Below, piece after piece: positions 1 to 6,064 of a stretch of DNA of 8,194 bases. The position numbers and the translations under genes are program-made. This DNA is from Candidatus Segatella violae (GTDB taxonomy: Bacteria; Bacteroidota; Bacteroidia; Bacteroidales; Bacteroidaceae): assembly GCA_002440225.1 (NCBI GenBank), contig DJSH01000019.1:1-8194 (forward strand), given 5' to 3'. The notes under the pieces were generated by a model. It was not told where the DNA came from, searched no databases, and saw only the letters and a program-made list of their open reading frames with translations. Every line of letters begins with the position of its first letter. Position 1 is the stretch's first letter.

Positions 1-701
1 CCACGGGCGAAGTCGCCACGGTAAGGGATGAAGTCGATGGCTGCATCGAGATAACCCTGAGTCTGCTTGAGGCTCTGGCGAATCTCTGGCACATGCTGAT
101 GGTTGAATGCCTTGTAGATGCTCATGTTGTTGTTGCGCCAAGAGAAGTGGGTGGTGGCACCTGGCTTCTGACCTGCGCCTGTGCTACCCGTGATGGCGTT
201 GACAGATACATCGCTGTTGATGAGGCCCATCTTGGCAGCAGGCAACAAACCAAGTTGTATGCAAGTTGCAAAACAACCTGGGTTTGCTACGTGCTTAGCT
301 GTGGCTATCTTTGATTCATTTATTTCTGGAAGACCATATACGAAGTCGTGGGCGGCTGGGGTAGGTTGCTGAGTGGCAACTACAGTCTCTGGGGCAAGGC
401 GGAAGTCCTGTGCCAAGTCGATGATCTTAACATTCTCTGGCACGTTGTGCTCCTTCAAAAATGCCTCGCTCTTGCCATGACCAAAGCAGAAGAAGATGAC
501 ATCCACTTGGTCGAAAGGCATCTCGGCGGTAAACTTCAAGTCGGTCTCGCCATACAATCCCTCGTGTACATCTGCCACGAGGTTGCCGGCGTTACTCTCG
601 CTATTGGCGAAAATAATCTCTGCCTCAGGGTGGTTGATGAGGAGGCGAATGAGTTCACCTCCTGTATAACCAGCTGCTCCTAATATTCCTACTTTAACCA
701 T
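1..701 (-). CDS. argC: ArgC, N-acyl-gamma-glutamyl-phosphate reductase (3' end missing)
   Basis: This enzyme reduces N-acyl-glutamyl phosphate to the semialdehyde with NADPH in cytoplasmic arginine synthesis. In Bacteroidetes the acyl group is probably succinyl, by analogy with the known succinylornithine pathway. The ATG at 699-701 opens a frame that stays open to the window edge, giving 233 codons of the usual 310-350. The N-terminus has the Rossmann motif GAAGYTG at residues 8-14. The catalytic cysteine lies in NPGCFAT (Cys143), and the family histidine motif is NHQHVPEI (residues 200-207, with His201 and His203). The visible part ends at FIPYRGDFARG, so roughly the last 80-90 residues are outside. 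It sits 36 bp downstream of argG in the same direction and is almost certainly cotranscribed. The 36-bp gap contains the 9-mer TTCTATCTA twice (702-710 and 722-730). Identification is firm; acyl-group specificity is inferred. Confidence 0.95.
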   Translation of the reverse strand, partial: MVKVGILGAAGYTGGELIRLLINHPEAEIIFANSESNAGNLVADVHEGLYGETDLKFTAEMPFDQVDVIFFCFGHGKSEAFLKEHNVPENVKIIDLAQDFRLAPETVVATQQPTPAAHDFVYGLPEINESKIATAKHVANPGCFATCIQLGLLPAAKMGLINSDVSVNAITGSTGAGQKPGATTHFSWRNNNMSIYKAFNHQHVPEIRQSLKQTQGYLDAAIDFIPYRGDFAR

Positions 702-737
702 TTCTATCTAGTTGAAGAGTGTTCTATCTATTGTGAA

Positions 738-1940
738 TTAACGCTGTTCGTCTGGGTGCATGCCGTAGTAAACACGCAAAGGTGTAGAAGAAACCTTGAT
801 GAAGCCCTTGGCATCCTCTGCGGTCCAACCATGCTGCATCTCACCATACTCACCGAGTTTAGACTTGGTCAAGTCGTCTGGAGAGTCGATACCTACAGTC
901 TGGAAACTGTAAGGACGAAGCTTCAGGATTGCCGTACCGTTTACGTGACGCTGAGAAGAGGTAAGCATTGCCTCGATGTCTGGCATTACAGGCTCCAAGT
1001 ACTGGCTCTCGTGGAGGAACATGCCGTACCAGTTGCCTACTTGGTCTTTCCAGTACTGCTGCCACTTGCTCAAAGTACTCTTCTCCAGCAATCTGTGAGC
1101 CTCGATGATGAGCTTAGGAGCTGCAGCCTCGAAACCTACACGGCCCTTGATACCGATGATGGTATCGCCTACGTTACAGTCACGACCGATGGCGTAAGAT
1201 GCACCGATTTCCTCAATCTTCTGGATGGCAGCAATCTTGTCGTCGAACTTCTCGCCGTTCACGGCTACAATCTCACCTTTCTCGAAGGTAATCTTCAGCT
1301 CAGCCTCTTCTTCCTTGGCAGTAACGTGCTTCAAGTAAGCCTCCTCTGGAAGACCCTGTGTTGGGTCGAGAATCTCACCACCGCAGATGCTGGTTCCCCA
1401 GATACCTACGTTGTAAGAGTACTTCAACTTGGTGAAGTCAGCGTAGAAACCGTGCTCGTTCAAGTAGTCAACCTCCTCCTTGCGAGAGAGAGCCTTGTCG
1501 CGAGTCAAGGTGATAATCTCTACACCAGGAGCCATCACCAAGAAAGTCATGTCGAAACGAATCTGGTCGTTACCTGCGCCTGTACTTCCATGAGCGATTG
1601 CATCAGCGCCAATCTCCTTCGCATAACGAGCGATGGCGATAGCCTGGAAGATACGCTCGGAAGAAACTGAGATAGGGTAGCAGTTGTTGCGGAGCACATT
1701 GCCGAAAATCATGTATTTCAATGACTTATCATAGTACTCATGGGTAACGTCGAGTGTGACGTATGCCTTAGCACCCAACTTGTATGCGTTCTCCTCGTTG
1801 GTCTTCAACTGCTCGGCAGAGAAACCACCTGTGTTAGCGCATGCTGCATAAACATCCCAGCCATCCTGGGTCAACTTCATTACTGTGTATGATGTATCGA
1901 GACCGCCGCTAAATGCGACTACTACTTTCTTATTTGCCAT
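738..1940 (-). CDS. argG: Argininosuccinate synthase
   Basis: This enzyme joins citrulline and aspartate at the cost of ATP (to AMP and PPi) to give argininosuccinate, the penultimate step of arginine synthesis. The 400-residue protein is the usual length for the family. The N-terminal ATP-pyrophosphatase P-loop is AFSGGLDTS at residues 9-17. The ATP/aspartate region HGSTGAGNDQIRFD lies at 117-130, and a conserved segment WGTSICGGEILDP at 181-193. This Cys-Gly-Gly version differs from the E. coli-type sequence, and I recall it as typical of Bacteroidetes ArgG. The ATG at 1938-1940 gives the expected start (MANKKVVVAFSGG). It is the third gene of a leftward argR-GNAT-argG-argC cluster, 71 bp after the GNAT gene and 36 bp before argC. 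A long open frame on the opposite strand (756-1670) is a shadow. Confidence 0.97.
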   Translation of the reverse strand: MANKKVVVAFSGGLDTSYTVMKLTQDGWDVYAACANTGGFSAEQLKTNEENAYKLGAKAYVTLDVTHEYYDKSLKYMIFGNVLRNNCYPISVSSERIFQAIAIARYAKEIGADAIAHGSTGAGNDQIRFDMTFLVMAPGVEIITLTRDKALSRKEEVDYLNEHGFYADFTKLKYSYNVGIWGTSICGGEILDPTQGLPEEAYLKHVTAKEEEAELKITFEKGEIVAVNGEKFDDKIAAIQKIEEIGASYAIGRDCNVGDTIIGIKGRVGFEAAAPKLIIEAHRLLEKSTLSKWQQYWKDQVGNWYGMFLHESQYLEPVMPDIEAMLTSSQRHVNGTAILKLRPYSFQTVGIDSPDDLTKSKLGEYGEMQHGWTAEDAKGFIKVSSTPLRVYYGMHPDEQR

Positions 1941-1952
1941 AACTTTATGATA

Positions 1953-1977
1953 AATGTTAAATGTTAAGTGTTAAATG
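1953..1977. repeat. 7-bp tandem repeat ahead of argG
   Basis: Three copies of a heptamer (AATGTTA, AATGTTA, AGTGTTA) plus a partial fourth (AATG) lie 13-37 bp upstream of the argG start, in what would be the mRNA leader between the GNAT gene and argG. The array is short and AT-rich. It could be simple slippage sequence or an A/U-rich translation enhancer; nothing decides between these. Confidence 0.7.
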
Positions 1978-2010
1978 GGCATTTCTGATGCCTGTTCCTA
2001 TTATAATAGG
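1978..2010. repeat. Small hairpin and 14-bp palindrome between GNAT gene and argG
   Basis: A 5-bp stem GGCAT/ATGCC (1978-1982 and 1988-1992, loop of 5) is followed by the perfect 14-bp palindrome CCTATTATAATAGG (1997-2010), which lies directly next to the GNAT stop codon. Neither is followed by a T-run on the transcribed strand, so they do not look like a terminator. They may be an mRNA processing or stability structure, or a protein site. Confidence 0.5.
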
Positions 2011-2011
2011 T

Positions 2012-2623
2012 TTATGCTTCAAGCTCGCAGCTTGGACCGTCAATCTTCTTGATTCTCTCTATCACTTCCTTAGGAAGTTTGATAGGTAGATGCTCCTCTG
2101 GGTCGAAGAGCATGGCGGTGCAGATGCAATACTTGCGGTTGGTGCGGTGGAGAACATCCACGTTGATGCAACCCTCGCAACCACGCCAGAATGACTCATC
2201 GTCAGTCAAGTCGGCGAAGGTGACAGGGAGATAACCCAGCTGGGTGTTCATCTTCATCACAGCCGAACCGGATGTCAAAGAGAAAATCTTGGCATGAGGC
2301 CATCGCTGTCGGGCAAGCGTAAAGGTAAGGTTCTTGATACGCTTTGCCAGTCCGATGCCTCGGAAGTCTGGGTGAACGATCAAACCTGATGTGGTGACAT
2401 AGTGCTTGTTGCCCCATGTCTCGATGTAGCTGAAGCCTGCGAATTTCTCCCCCTGCAGGGCAATGACAGCCTTGGCCTCGCGCATCTTGGTGGCAACATA
2501 CTCAGGTGAACGCTTGGCGATACCTGAACCACGTTTCTTAGCTGCTTCTGCGATTGTAGTCAGAATGGTGTCGATATACTTAATGTGACTTTCATCAGCT
2601 ACCATTACTTTTACTTCTTCCAT
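2012..2623 (-). CDS. GNAT-family acyltransferase of the arginine cluster (candidate N-acylglutamate synthase)
   Basis: A 203-residue protein with the GNAT fold signature. The acetyl-CoA binding motif A is VHPDFRGIGLAKR, with R88-x-x-G91-x-A93 fitting the R/Q-x-x-G-x-G/A pattern. It is followed by a helix rich in basic residues and the motif B-like segment MKMNTQLGY (123-131). The C-terminal part carries four closely spaced cysteines: C149 and C152 as CEGC, C166 and C168 as CIC. The gene lies between argR and argG on the same strand (76 and 71 bp gaps), as I recall for the equivalent Bacteroides cluster. No classical ArgA, ArgJ or ArgE is visible in the window. My inference is that it acylates glutamate with succinyl-CoA or acetyl-CoA as the first committed step. 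I recall genetic evidence for this role for the Bacteroides thetaiotaomicron homologue but cannot confirm it here. Fold: sure. Substrate: inferred. Confidence 0.9.
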   Translation of the reverse strand: MEEVKVMVADESHIKYIDTILTTIAEAAKKRGSGIAKRSPEYVATKMREAKAVIALQGEKFAGFSYIETWGNKHYVTTSGLIVHPDFRGIGLAKRIKNLTFTLARQRWPHAKIFSLTSGSAVMKMNTQLGYLPVTFADLTDDESFWRGCEGCINVDVLHRTNRKYCICTAMLFDPEEHLPIKLPKEVIERIKKIDGPSCELEA

Positions 2624-2699
2624 TTTTCTCTTCTATTTTATAATGTTCTTGTTTCTGTTTTCTGTTGCTATATATTATATTAAGGTATAGATGCGTCCA

Positions 2700-3191
2700 T
2701 TAAGGTTCGTATCTATTATGGAGGTCTGGGATGATTTCACCCAGGATGTCGATAATCTCTTCCTCCGTAGTCCCTTTCTTCTTTACCATGAAGATGGTGT
2801 CATCTCCTGCGATGGTTCCCAGTATTTGAGGAATGTCGCTGTTGTCGATGTTGTAGGCGATGCTGCTGGCATATCCTGGCCGTGTCTTGATGACCACCAT
2901 GTTGCCTGAGAAATTGATGGATTGGAAGCCTGTGCTCAATGTCATCTTGCTCAGGGGAATGTGGTTGGATACCCTTTTGTAGAGTGCATCGTTGGGTAGA
3001 ACGTATGCATACTTGCCACTAGACGATGCTGCCTTGGCTACCTTGAGAAGCTTGAGGTCGCGACTCAATGTTGCCTGCGTTATCTTGTAGCCTTCCTTGT
3101 GCAAGGCTTGCAAAAGCTGCTCTTGTGAGCTGAGCTCTTGGCTTGATATGAGCATTTTCAGAGTTTCCAGTCTGCTGTTCTTTACTTTCAT
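2700..3191 (-). CDS. argR: Arginine repressor ArgR
   Basis: A transcriptional regulator that binds DNA as an arginine-bound hexamer and represses arginine biosynthesis genes. Its 163 residues match the family (about 150-170). The N-terminal winged helix-turn-helix is at about residues 5-65, with the recognition segment ITQATLSRDLK (37-47) containing the invariant Ser-Arg pair. The C-terminal oligomerisation and arginine-binding domain is at about 85-160 and carries GTIAGDDTIF (125-134), including the paired aspartates expected to hold arginine. It is the first gene of the leftward arginine cluster, which suggests autoregulation and repression of the whole unit from one promoter. The start ATG at 3189-3191 lies about 20 nt from the predicted transcription start, so the leader is very short. 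Confidence 0.95.
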   Translation of the reverse strand: MKVKNSRLETLKMLISSQELSSQEQLLQALHKEGYKITQATLSRDLKLLKVAKAASSSGKYAYVLPNDALYKRVSNHIPLSKMTLSTGFQSINFSGNMVVIKTRPGYASSIAYNIDNSDIPQILGTIAGDDTIFMVKKKGTTEEEIIDILGEIIPDLHNRYEP

Positions 3192-3220
3192 ACGATGTAT
3201 TTTTATTCGTTTACCGGGTG

Positions 3221-3252
3221 CAAAATTACAATATTATTCGCAAACGACCAAA
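3221..3252 (-). promoter_or_regulatory. Promoter of the argR-led arginine operon
   Basis: On the minus strand, TTTGG (complement of 3248-3252) and TAATTTTG (complement of 3221-3228) are separated by 19 nt. They match the Bacteroidetes primary sigma-factor pattern TTTG at -33 and TAnnTTTG at -7. Transcription would begin near 3214, about 20 nt before the argR start. No other promoter of this type is evident between the arginine genes, which supports one operon. Confidence 0.75.
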
Positions 3253-3265
3253 TAAAATGAAAGAA

Positions 3266-3344
3266 AAATGCATAAAAGGGCTATAATTTCTTATTGTACC
3301 CATCTCTATGTGGTATATTTATGCATTTTAGCCCGTTTTATGCA
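3266..3344. promoter_or_regulatory. Three TGCATAAAA-type elements, possible ArgR operators
   Basis: Copy 1 is AAATGCATAAAAGGGCT (3266-3282). Copy 2 is TTTATGCATTTTAGCCC (3318-3334). Copy 3 is AGCCCGTTTTATGCA (3330-3344), inverted relative to copy 1 and identical to it over TGCATAAAA plus GGGCT apart from one extra base. The group lies between the argR promoter and the rightward promoters, where a shared operator would be expected. AT-rich boxes with TGCAT halves resemble some described ARG boxes, but the Bacteroidetes ArgR site is not known to me. The assignment to ArgR is an inference; the repeats themselves are plain in the sequence. Confidence 0.5.
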
Positions 3345-3353
3345 AGCGGAACA

Positions 3354-3382
3354 TTGCTTCCATCCTGTGCTAGATAACTTTG
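3354..3382 (+). promoter_or_regulatory. Possible distal promoter for the inositol phosphate synthase gene
   Basis: TTG at 3354-3356 and TAACTTTG at 3375-3382 (spacing 18) fit the Bacteroidetes -33/-7 pattern. A transcript from here would have a leader of about 185 nt. The -7 box is perfect to consensus, but such short matches are easy to find in AT-rich sequence. Confidence 0.35.
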
Positions 3383-3407
3383 AATAAAGTGTTCTTTTTG
3401 GCTTGGT

Positions 3408-3440
3408 AAATTGCTCAAATTGCTCTATTTGGCTATTTTT
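3408..3440 (+). repeat. Tandem AAATTGCTC and TATTTGGCTATTT block
   Basis: AAATTGCTC occurs twice in tandem (3408-3416 and 3417-3425), followed at once by TATTTGGCTATTT (3426-3438). A closely similar string, TTGCTC then ATTTGGCTATTT, recurs at 8154-8175 near the right edge, where it sits on a likely promoter. TTTGG at 3428-3432 could therefore act as a -33 element here, but the downstream -7 candidate (TAAATCTTTA, 3454-3463) is weak. Confidence 0.5.
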
Positions 3441-3494
3441 AAGCTAATAATTCTAAATCTTTAGTACAAAAAGAAAGGAAACTTATTAAATATC

Positions 3495-3514
3495 GATAGT
3501 TTTTACTATCTTTG
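3495..3514 (+). promoter_or_regulatory. Proximal promoter of the inositol phosphate synthase gene with overlapping inverted repeat
   Basis: TATCTTTG (3507-3514) matches the Bacteroidetes -7 box and puts transcription start near 3521, 54 nt before the ATG. The -33 box is poor. The inverted repeat GATAGT-tttt-ACTATC (3495-3510) overlaps the -7 box, so a bound protein here would block polymerase. Downstream, ATAATCAAT occurs twice in the leader (3520-3528 and 3537-3545). Confidence 0.6.
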
Positions 3515-3574
3515 CAAGCATAATCAATGTACAAGTATAATCAATATAATAACTTAATAAAAAACCTTTAAGTA

Positions 3575-4903
3575 ATGAAACAAATCAACGTTAAACCAGC
3601 AGAAGGAAAGTTGGGCATTATGATCGTGGGTTGTGGAGCTGTAGCTACTACATTCATGACAGGTGTGTTTATGACTCGCAAGGGACTTGCGAAGCCAGTA
3701 GGTTCAATGACTCAGTATGACAAGATTCGTGTGGGTCGCGGTGCAGACAAGAAATATCTGCACTACAAGGACATCGTACCATTGGCAGATCTCAATGATA
3801 TTGTGTTCGGTACATGGGATGTTTATCCACAGAATGCTTATCAGGCAGCAATGTATGCCGAGGTACTGAAAGAAAAAGACATCAATCCAGTGAGGGATGA
3901 GTTGGAGAAGGTGGTTCCGATGAAGGCTGCTTTCGACAAGAACTACGCTAAACGCTTGGATGGCGACAACGTGAAGGACTGCAAGACTCGTTGGGAGATG
4001 GTGGAGGCACTTCGCAAGGACATCCGTGACTTCAAGGAGAAGAATGGTTGCGCCCGCATTGTTGTTATCTGGGCGGCATCCACAGAGATTTATGTACCAG
4101 TGGATATGGACGTTCATGGCACATTGGCATCCTTGGAGGCTGCGATGAAGGCTGACGATCGTGAGCACGTTGCTCCATCTATGTGCTATGCTTACGCAGC
4201 TTTGACAGAGGGAGCTCCTTTCATCATGGGTGCTCCTAACACAACCGTGGACATTCCTGCCATGTGGGAACTTGCCGAGAAGACCAAGATGCCTATCGCC
4301 GGAAAGGACTTCAAGACGGGGCAGACTCTCGTGAAGAGTGGTTTCGCTCCAATCATCGGTACTCGTTGCCTCGGCTTGCATGGTTGGTTCTCTACCAACA
4401 TCCTCGGCAACCGTGATGGTCTCGTACTCGACGAGCCTGCCAACTTCCATACCAAGGAGGTAAGTAAGCTCTCTACTCTGGAGACAATTCTGAAGCCAGA
4501 TGTACAGCCAGACCTCTATGGCCATGGCAACGACGAGGATACCCAGTACTATCATAAGGTACGCATCAACTACTATCCTCCTCGCAACGACAACAAGGAG
4601 GGATGGGACAATATAGACATCTTCGGATGGATGGGCTATCCAATGCAAATCAAGATCAACTTCCTTTGCCGCGACTCTATCCTTGCCGCTCCATTGTTGC
4701 TCGACCTTACCTTGTTGAGCGACCTTGCTGCACGTGCCGGTCGTTATGGCATCCAGCGCTTCTTGAGTTTCTTCCTCAAGGCGCCTATGCACGACTACAC
4801 CAAGGGTGAGGAGGCTGTCAACCATCTCTATCAGCAATACACGATGCTGAAGAATGCAATCCGTGAGATGGGTGGCTATGAGGCAGATGAAGAAATCGAC
4901 TAA
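3575..4903 (+). CDS. myo-Inositol-1-phosphate synthase
   Basis: This enzyme converts glucose 6-phosphate to inositol 1-phosphate (1L-myo-inositol 1-phosphate) with tightly bound NAD+, a cytoplasmic step that starts de novo inositol synthesis. In gut Bacteroidetes the product feeds inositol phospholipids and inositol sphingolipids. The 442 residues carry the N-terminal NAD-binding glycine motif VGCGAVATTF (18-27), the phosphate/catalytic lysine segment GKDFKTGQT (243-251), the conserved GNDEDTQYY (318-326) and the family hallmark DSILAAPLLLDL (367-378). The fragment GWMGYPMQIKINFLCRDS (351-368) leads into that hallmark. The ATG at 3575 is the first in-frame start and precedes the Rossmann strand by a normal distance. 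The other inositol-lipid genes are not in the window; in Bacteroides I recall the homologue clustered with them. A hairpin terminator follows the stop codon. Confidence 0.95.
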   Translation: MKQINVKPAEGKLGIMIVGCGAVATTFMTGVFMTRKGLAKPVGSMTQYDKIRVGRGADKKYLHYKDIVPLADLNDIVFGTWDVYPQNAYQAAMYAEVLKEKDINPVRDELEKVVPMKAAFDKNYAKRLDGDNVKDCKTRWEMVEALRKDIRDFKEKNGCARIVVIWAASTEIYVPVDMDVHGTLASLEAAMKADDREHVAPSMCYAYAALTEGAPFIMGAPNTTVDIPAMWELAEKTKMPIAGKDFKTGQTLVKSGFAPIIGTRCLGLHGWFSTNILGNRDGLVLDEPANFHTKEVSKLSTLETILKPDVQPDLYGHGNDEDTQYYHKVRINYYPPRNDNKEGWDNIDIFGWMGYPMQIKINFLCRDSILAAPLLLDLTLLSDLAARAGRYGIQRFLSFFLKAPMHDYTKGEEAVNHLYQQYTMLKNAIREMGGYEADEEID

Positions 4904-4907
4904 TACA

Positions 4908-4924
4908 CCTTATTATATATAAGG
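4908..4924 (+). repeat. Short AT-rich inverted repeat after the synthase gene
   Basis: CCTTAT and ATAAGG flank a 5-nt centre (TATAT), starting four bases after the stop codon. It lacks a following T-run, and the real terminator is 27 bp downstream. It may be an accessory 3'-end hairpin or a protein site for the downstream gene. Confidence 0.4.
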
Positions 4925-4950
4925 CTTCTGATTTATCAAAATAACATCAT

Positions 4951-4995
4951 GGCACACCTGTGGCTTCATTCGTAAAACCATAGGTGTGCCTTTTT
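4951..4995 (+). terminator. Rho-independent terminator of the inositol phosphate synthase transcript
   Basis: A 13-bp stem pairs GGCACACCTGTGG (4951-4963) with CCATAGGTGTGCC (4978-4990), with one G-U pair and a 14-nt loop. TTTTT follows at 4991-4995. The T-run ends 12 bases before the likely start codon of the next gene, so that gene either has its own promoter close by or depends on read-through. Confidence 0.75.
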
Positions 4996-5007
4996 GGTTG
5001 TAAATGT

Positions 5008-6030
5008 ATGGATGCATTGACGAGTTTTATATACGGAATGAACATCATGTTCTTCTCTATGATGGCATGGATGTTCTGGCGGAAGGGAAATGAAATGCTC
5101 TTCCGCATGATAATGTGGCTGATGATTGTGATAGACTTGCAATGTTTCAAGGATATAGTGATATTCCATATCTATGGCTTTTCTAGCGAACATTCCATGT
5201 TTCTTACCTCTGCTCTTGACATGATGATTATACCATTCTATAGTTTCGTGCTCATGGAATTGGTCAAGCCAGGTTGGTTCTCGTTGTTAAAAGCTATCTT
5301 GCTTGAGGTGCCGTTCTTGTTGTTGCCGTTGTTCTTTATGTTGACGGAACATCCCGTATGGTATTATATCCTTACCGTTTGGGGAGCTATCTATGGTTGC
5401 GTAACCTTTGTGCTGATGTTCTTTCTCATCTCTCGTTACCATCGCCAACTTAGGGAACGTTTCTCTTATCAGGAGAACATCAATCTAAATTGGTTGTTGG
5501 CAATCTTGAACAGCTTTTTCTTGATATTGCTGGTCTGGACGGTTAGCTGTATGAAGATAGATGTCAATTTTGACAATATCTACATGCTCTGTTCTCTTGG
5601 CTTGTGGATGTTCATCTGTTATTTCGTTTATCGCCATGAGTCGGTCATTGATGAGCTGAGTGATGTTGACGTTGTGCCGATGGAGCCGAGCGAAGAGGAG
5701 GCTTCGGGCTTGGCGGCGGAAGTGCAGCGTCTCTTCGAGGTAGATAAAATCTATCTTAACCCCAAGCTCAAGCTTTCGGATGTGGCTCGTTTGGCAGGCA
5801 CCAACCGCACCTATCTGAGTAGATTCTTCAATCGTGAGAATGGGCAGACATTTTATGATTATGTCAATAACTATCGTGTTAAGTATGCCGAGCAATTACT
5901 CAGGTCGTCTAATGCTACTTTGGTGGAGGTCGCAGAAAAAGCGGGCTTTAATTCGCTCTCTACTTTCCGTCGTGTTTTCGTTACGAACCATGGTTGTTCG
6001 CCTATAGAATATAGAAATAATAAGCCGTAA
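5008..6030 (+). CDS. Membrane-anchored AraC-family transcriptional regulator
   Basis: A 340-residue protein with an N-terminal membrane domain and a cytoplasmic AraC DNA-binding domain. Numbering from the ATG at 5008, hydrophobic segments lie at roughly 10-24, 31-53, 64-84, 93-112, 117-141, 161-180 and 192-209, so six or seven membrane spans. An acidic linker (about 213-232, rich in Glu and Asp) joins them to the C-terminal domain. Its first helix-turn-helix is LKLSDVARLAGTNRTYLSRF and its second is ATLVEVAEKAGFNSLSTFRR, followed by GCSPIEYR, the usual AraC ending. This layout is common in Bacteroidetes, where the membrane part is thought to sense an unknown signal. A GTG at 4984 would add eight residues but lies inside the terminator stem, so I prefer the ATG at 5008 (5038 is also possible). 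No clear promoter is visible between the terminator and the start. Its target is unknown. Confidence 0.88.
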   Translation: MDALTSFIYGMNIMFFSMMAWMFWRKGNEMLFRMIMWLMIVIDLQCFKDIVIFHIYGFSSEHSMFLTSALDMMIIPFYSFVLMELVKPGWFSLLKAILLEVPFLLLPLFFMLTEHPVWYYILTVWGAIYGCVTFVLMFFLISRYHRQLRERFSYQENINLNWLLAILNSFFLILLVWTVSCMKIDVNFDNIYMLCSLGLWMFICYFVYRHESVIDELSDVDVVPMEPSEEEASGLAAEVQRLFEVDKIYLNPKLKLSDVARLAGTNRTYLSRFFNRENGQTFYDYVNNYRVKYAEQLLRSSNATLVEVAEKAGFNSLSTFRRVFVTNHGCSPIEYRNNKP

Positions 6031-6055
6031 GTCTGCTTGAGACTTACGGCTTATT
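6019..6055. terminator. Bidirectional terminator between convergent genes
   Basis: A perfect 16-bp stem (6019-6034 paired with 6040-6055) encloses a 5-nt loop, GCTTG. It lies in the 35-bp gap between the convergent AraC-type and BI-1 genes, and the AraC stop codon (6028-6030) is inside the left arm. Both sides are AT-rich (TTATT end on the plus strand, TTATTATTTCT on the minus strand), so it probably ends both transcripts. Confidence 0.8.
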
Positions 6056-6064
6056 CTATAAATG

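Noticed and set aside
348..683. 111-codon open frame on the plus strand
   Set aside because: It is antisense to argC, whose cofactor motif and catalytic residues are evident on the other strand.
756..1670. 304-codon open frame on the plus strand
   Set aside because: It lies wholly opposite argG, has no recognisable motif, and is explained by the codon pattern of argG.
3381..3390. TGAATAAAGT as an E. coli-type ARG box half
   Set aside because: Only one half resembles the known box and no partner half lies at the right spacing.
3704..4837. 377-codon open frame on the minus strand
   Set aside because: It is entirely antisense to the inositol phosphate synthase gene, which has clear family motifs; the translation shows none.
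4984..5007. GTG start extending the AraC-type protein by eight residues
   Set aside because: The codon lies inside the terminator stem, and the added residues are atypical before the first membrane span.
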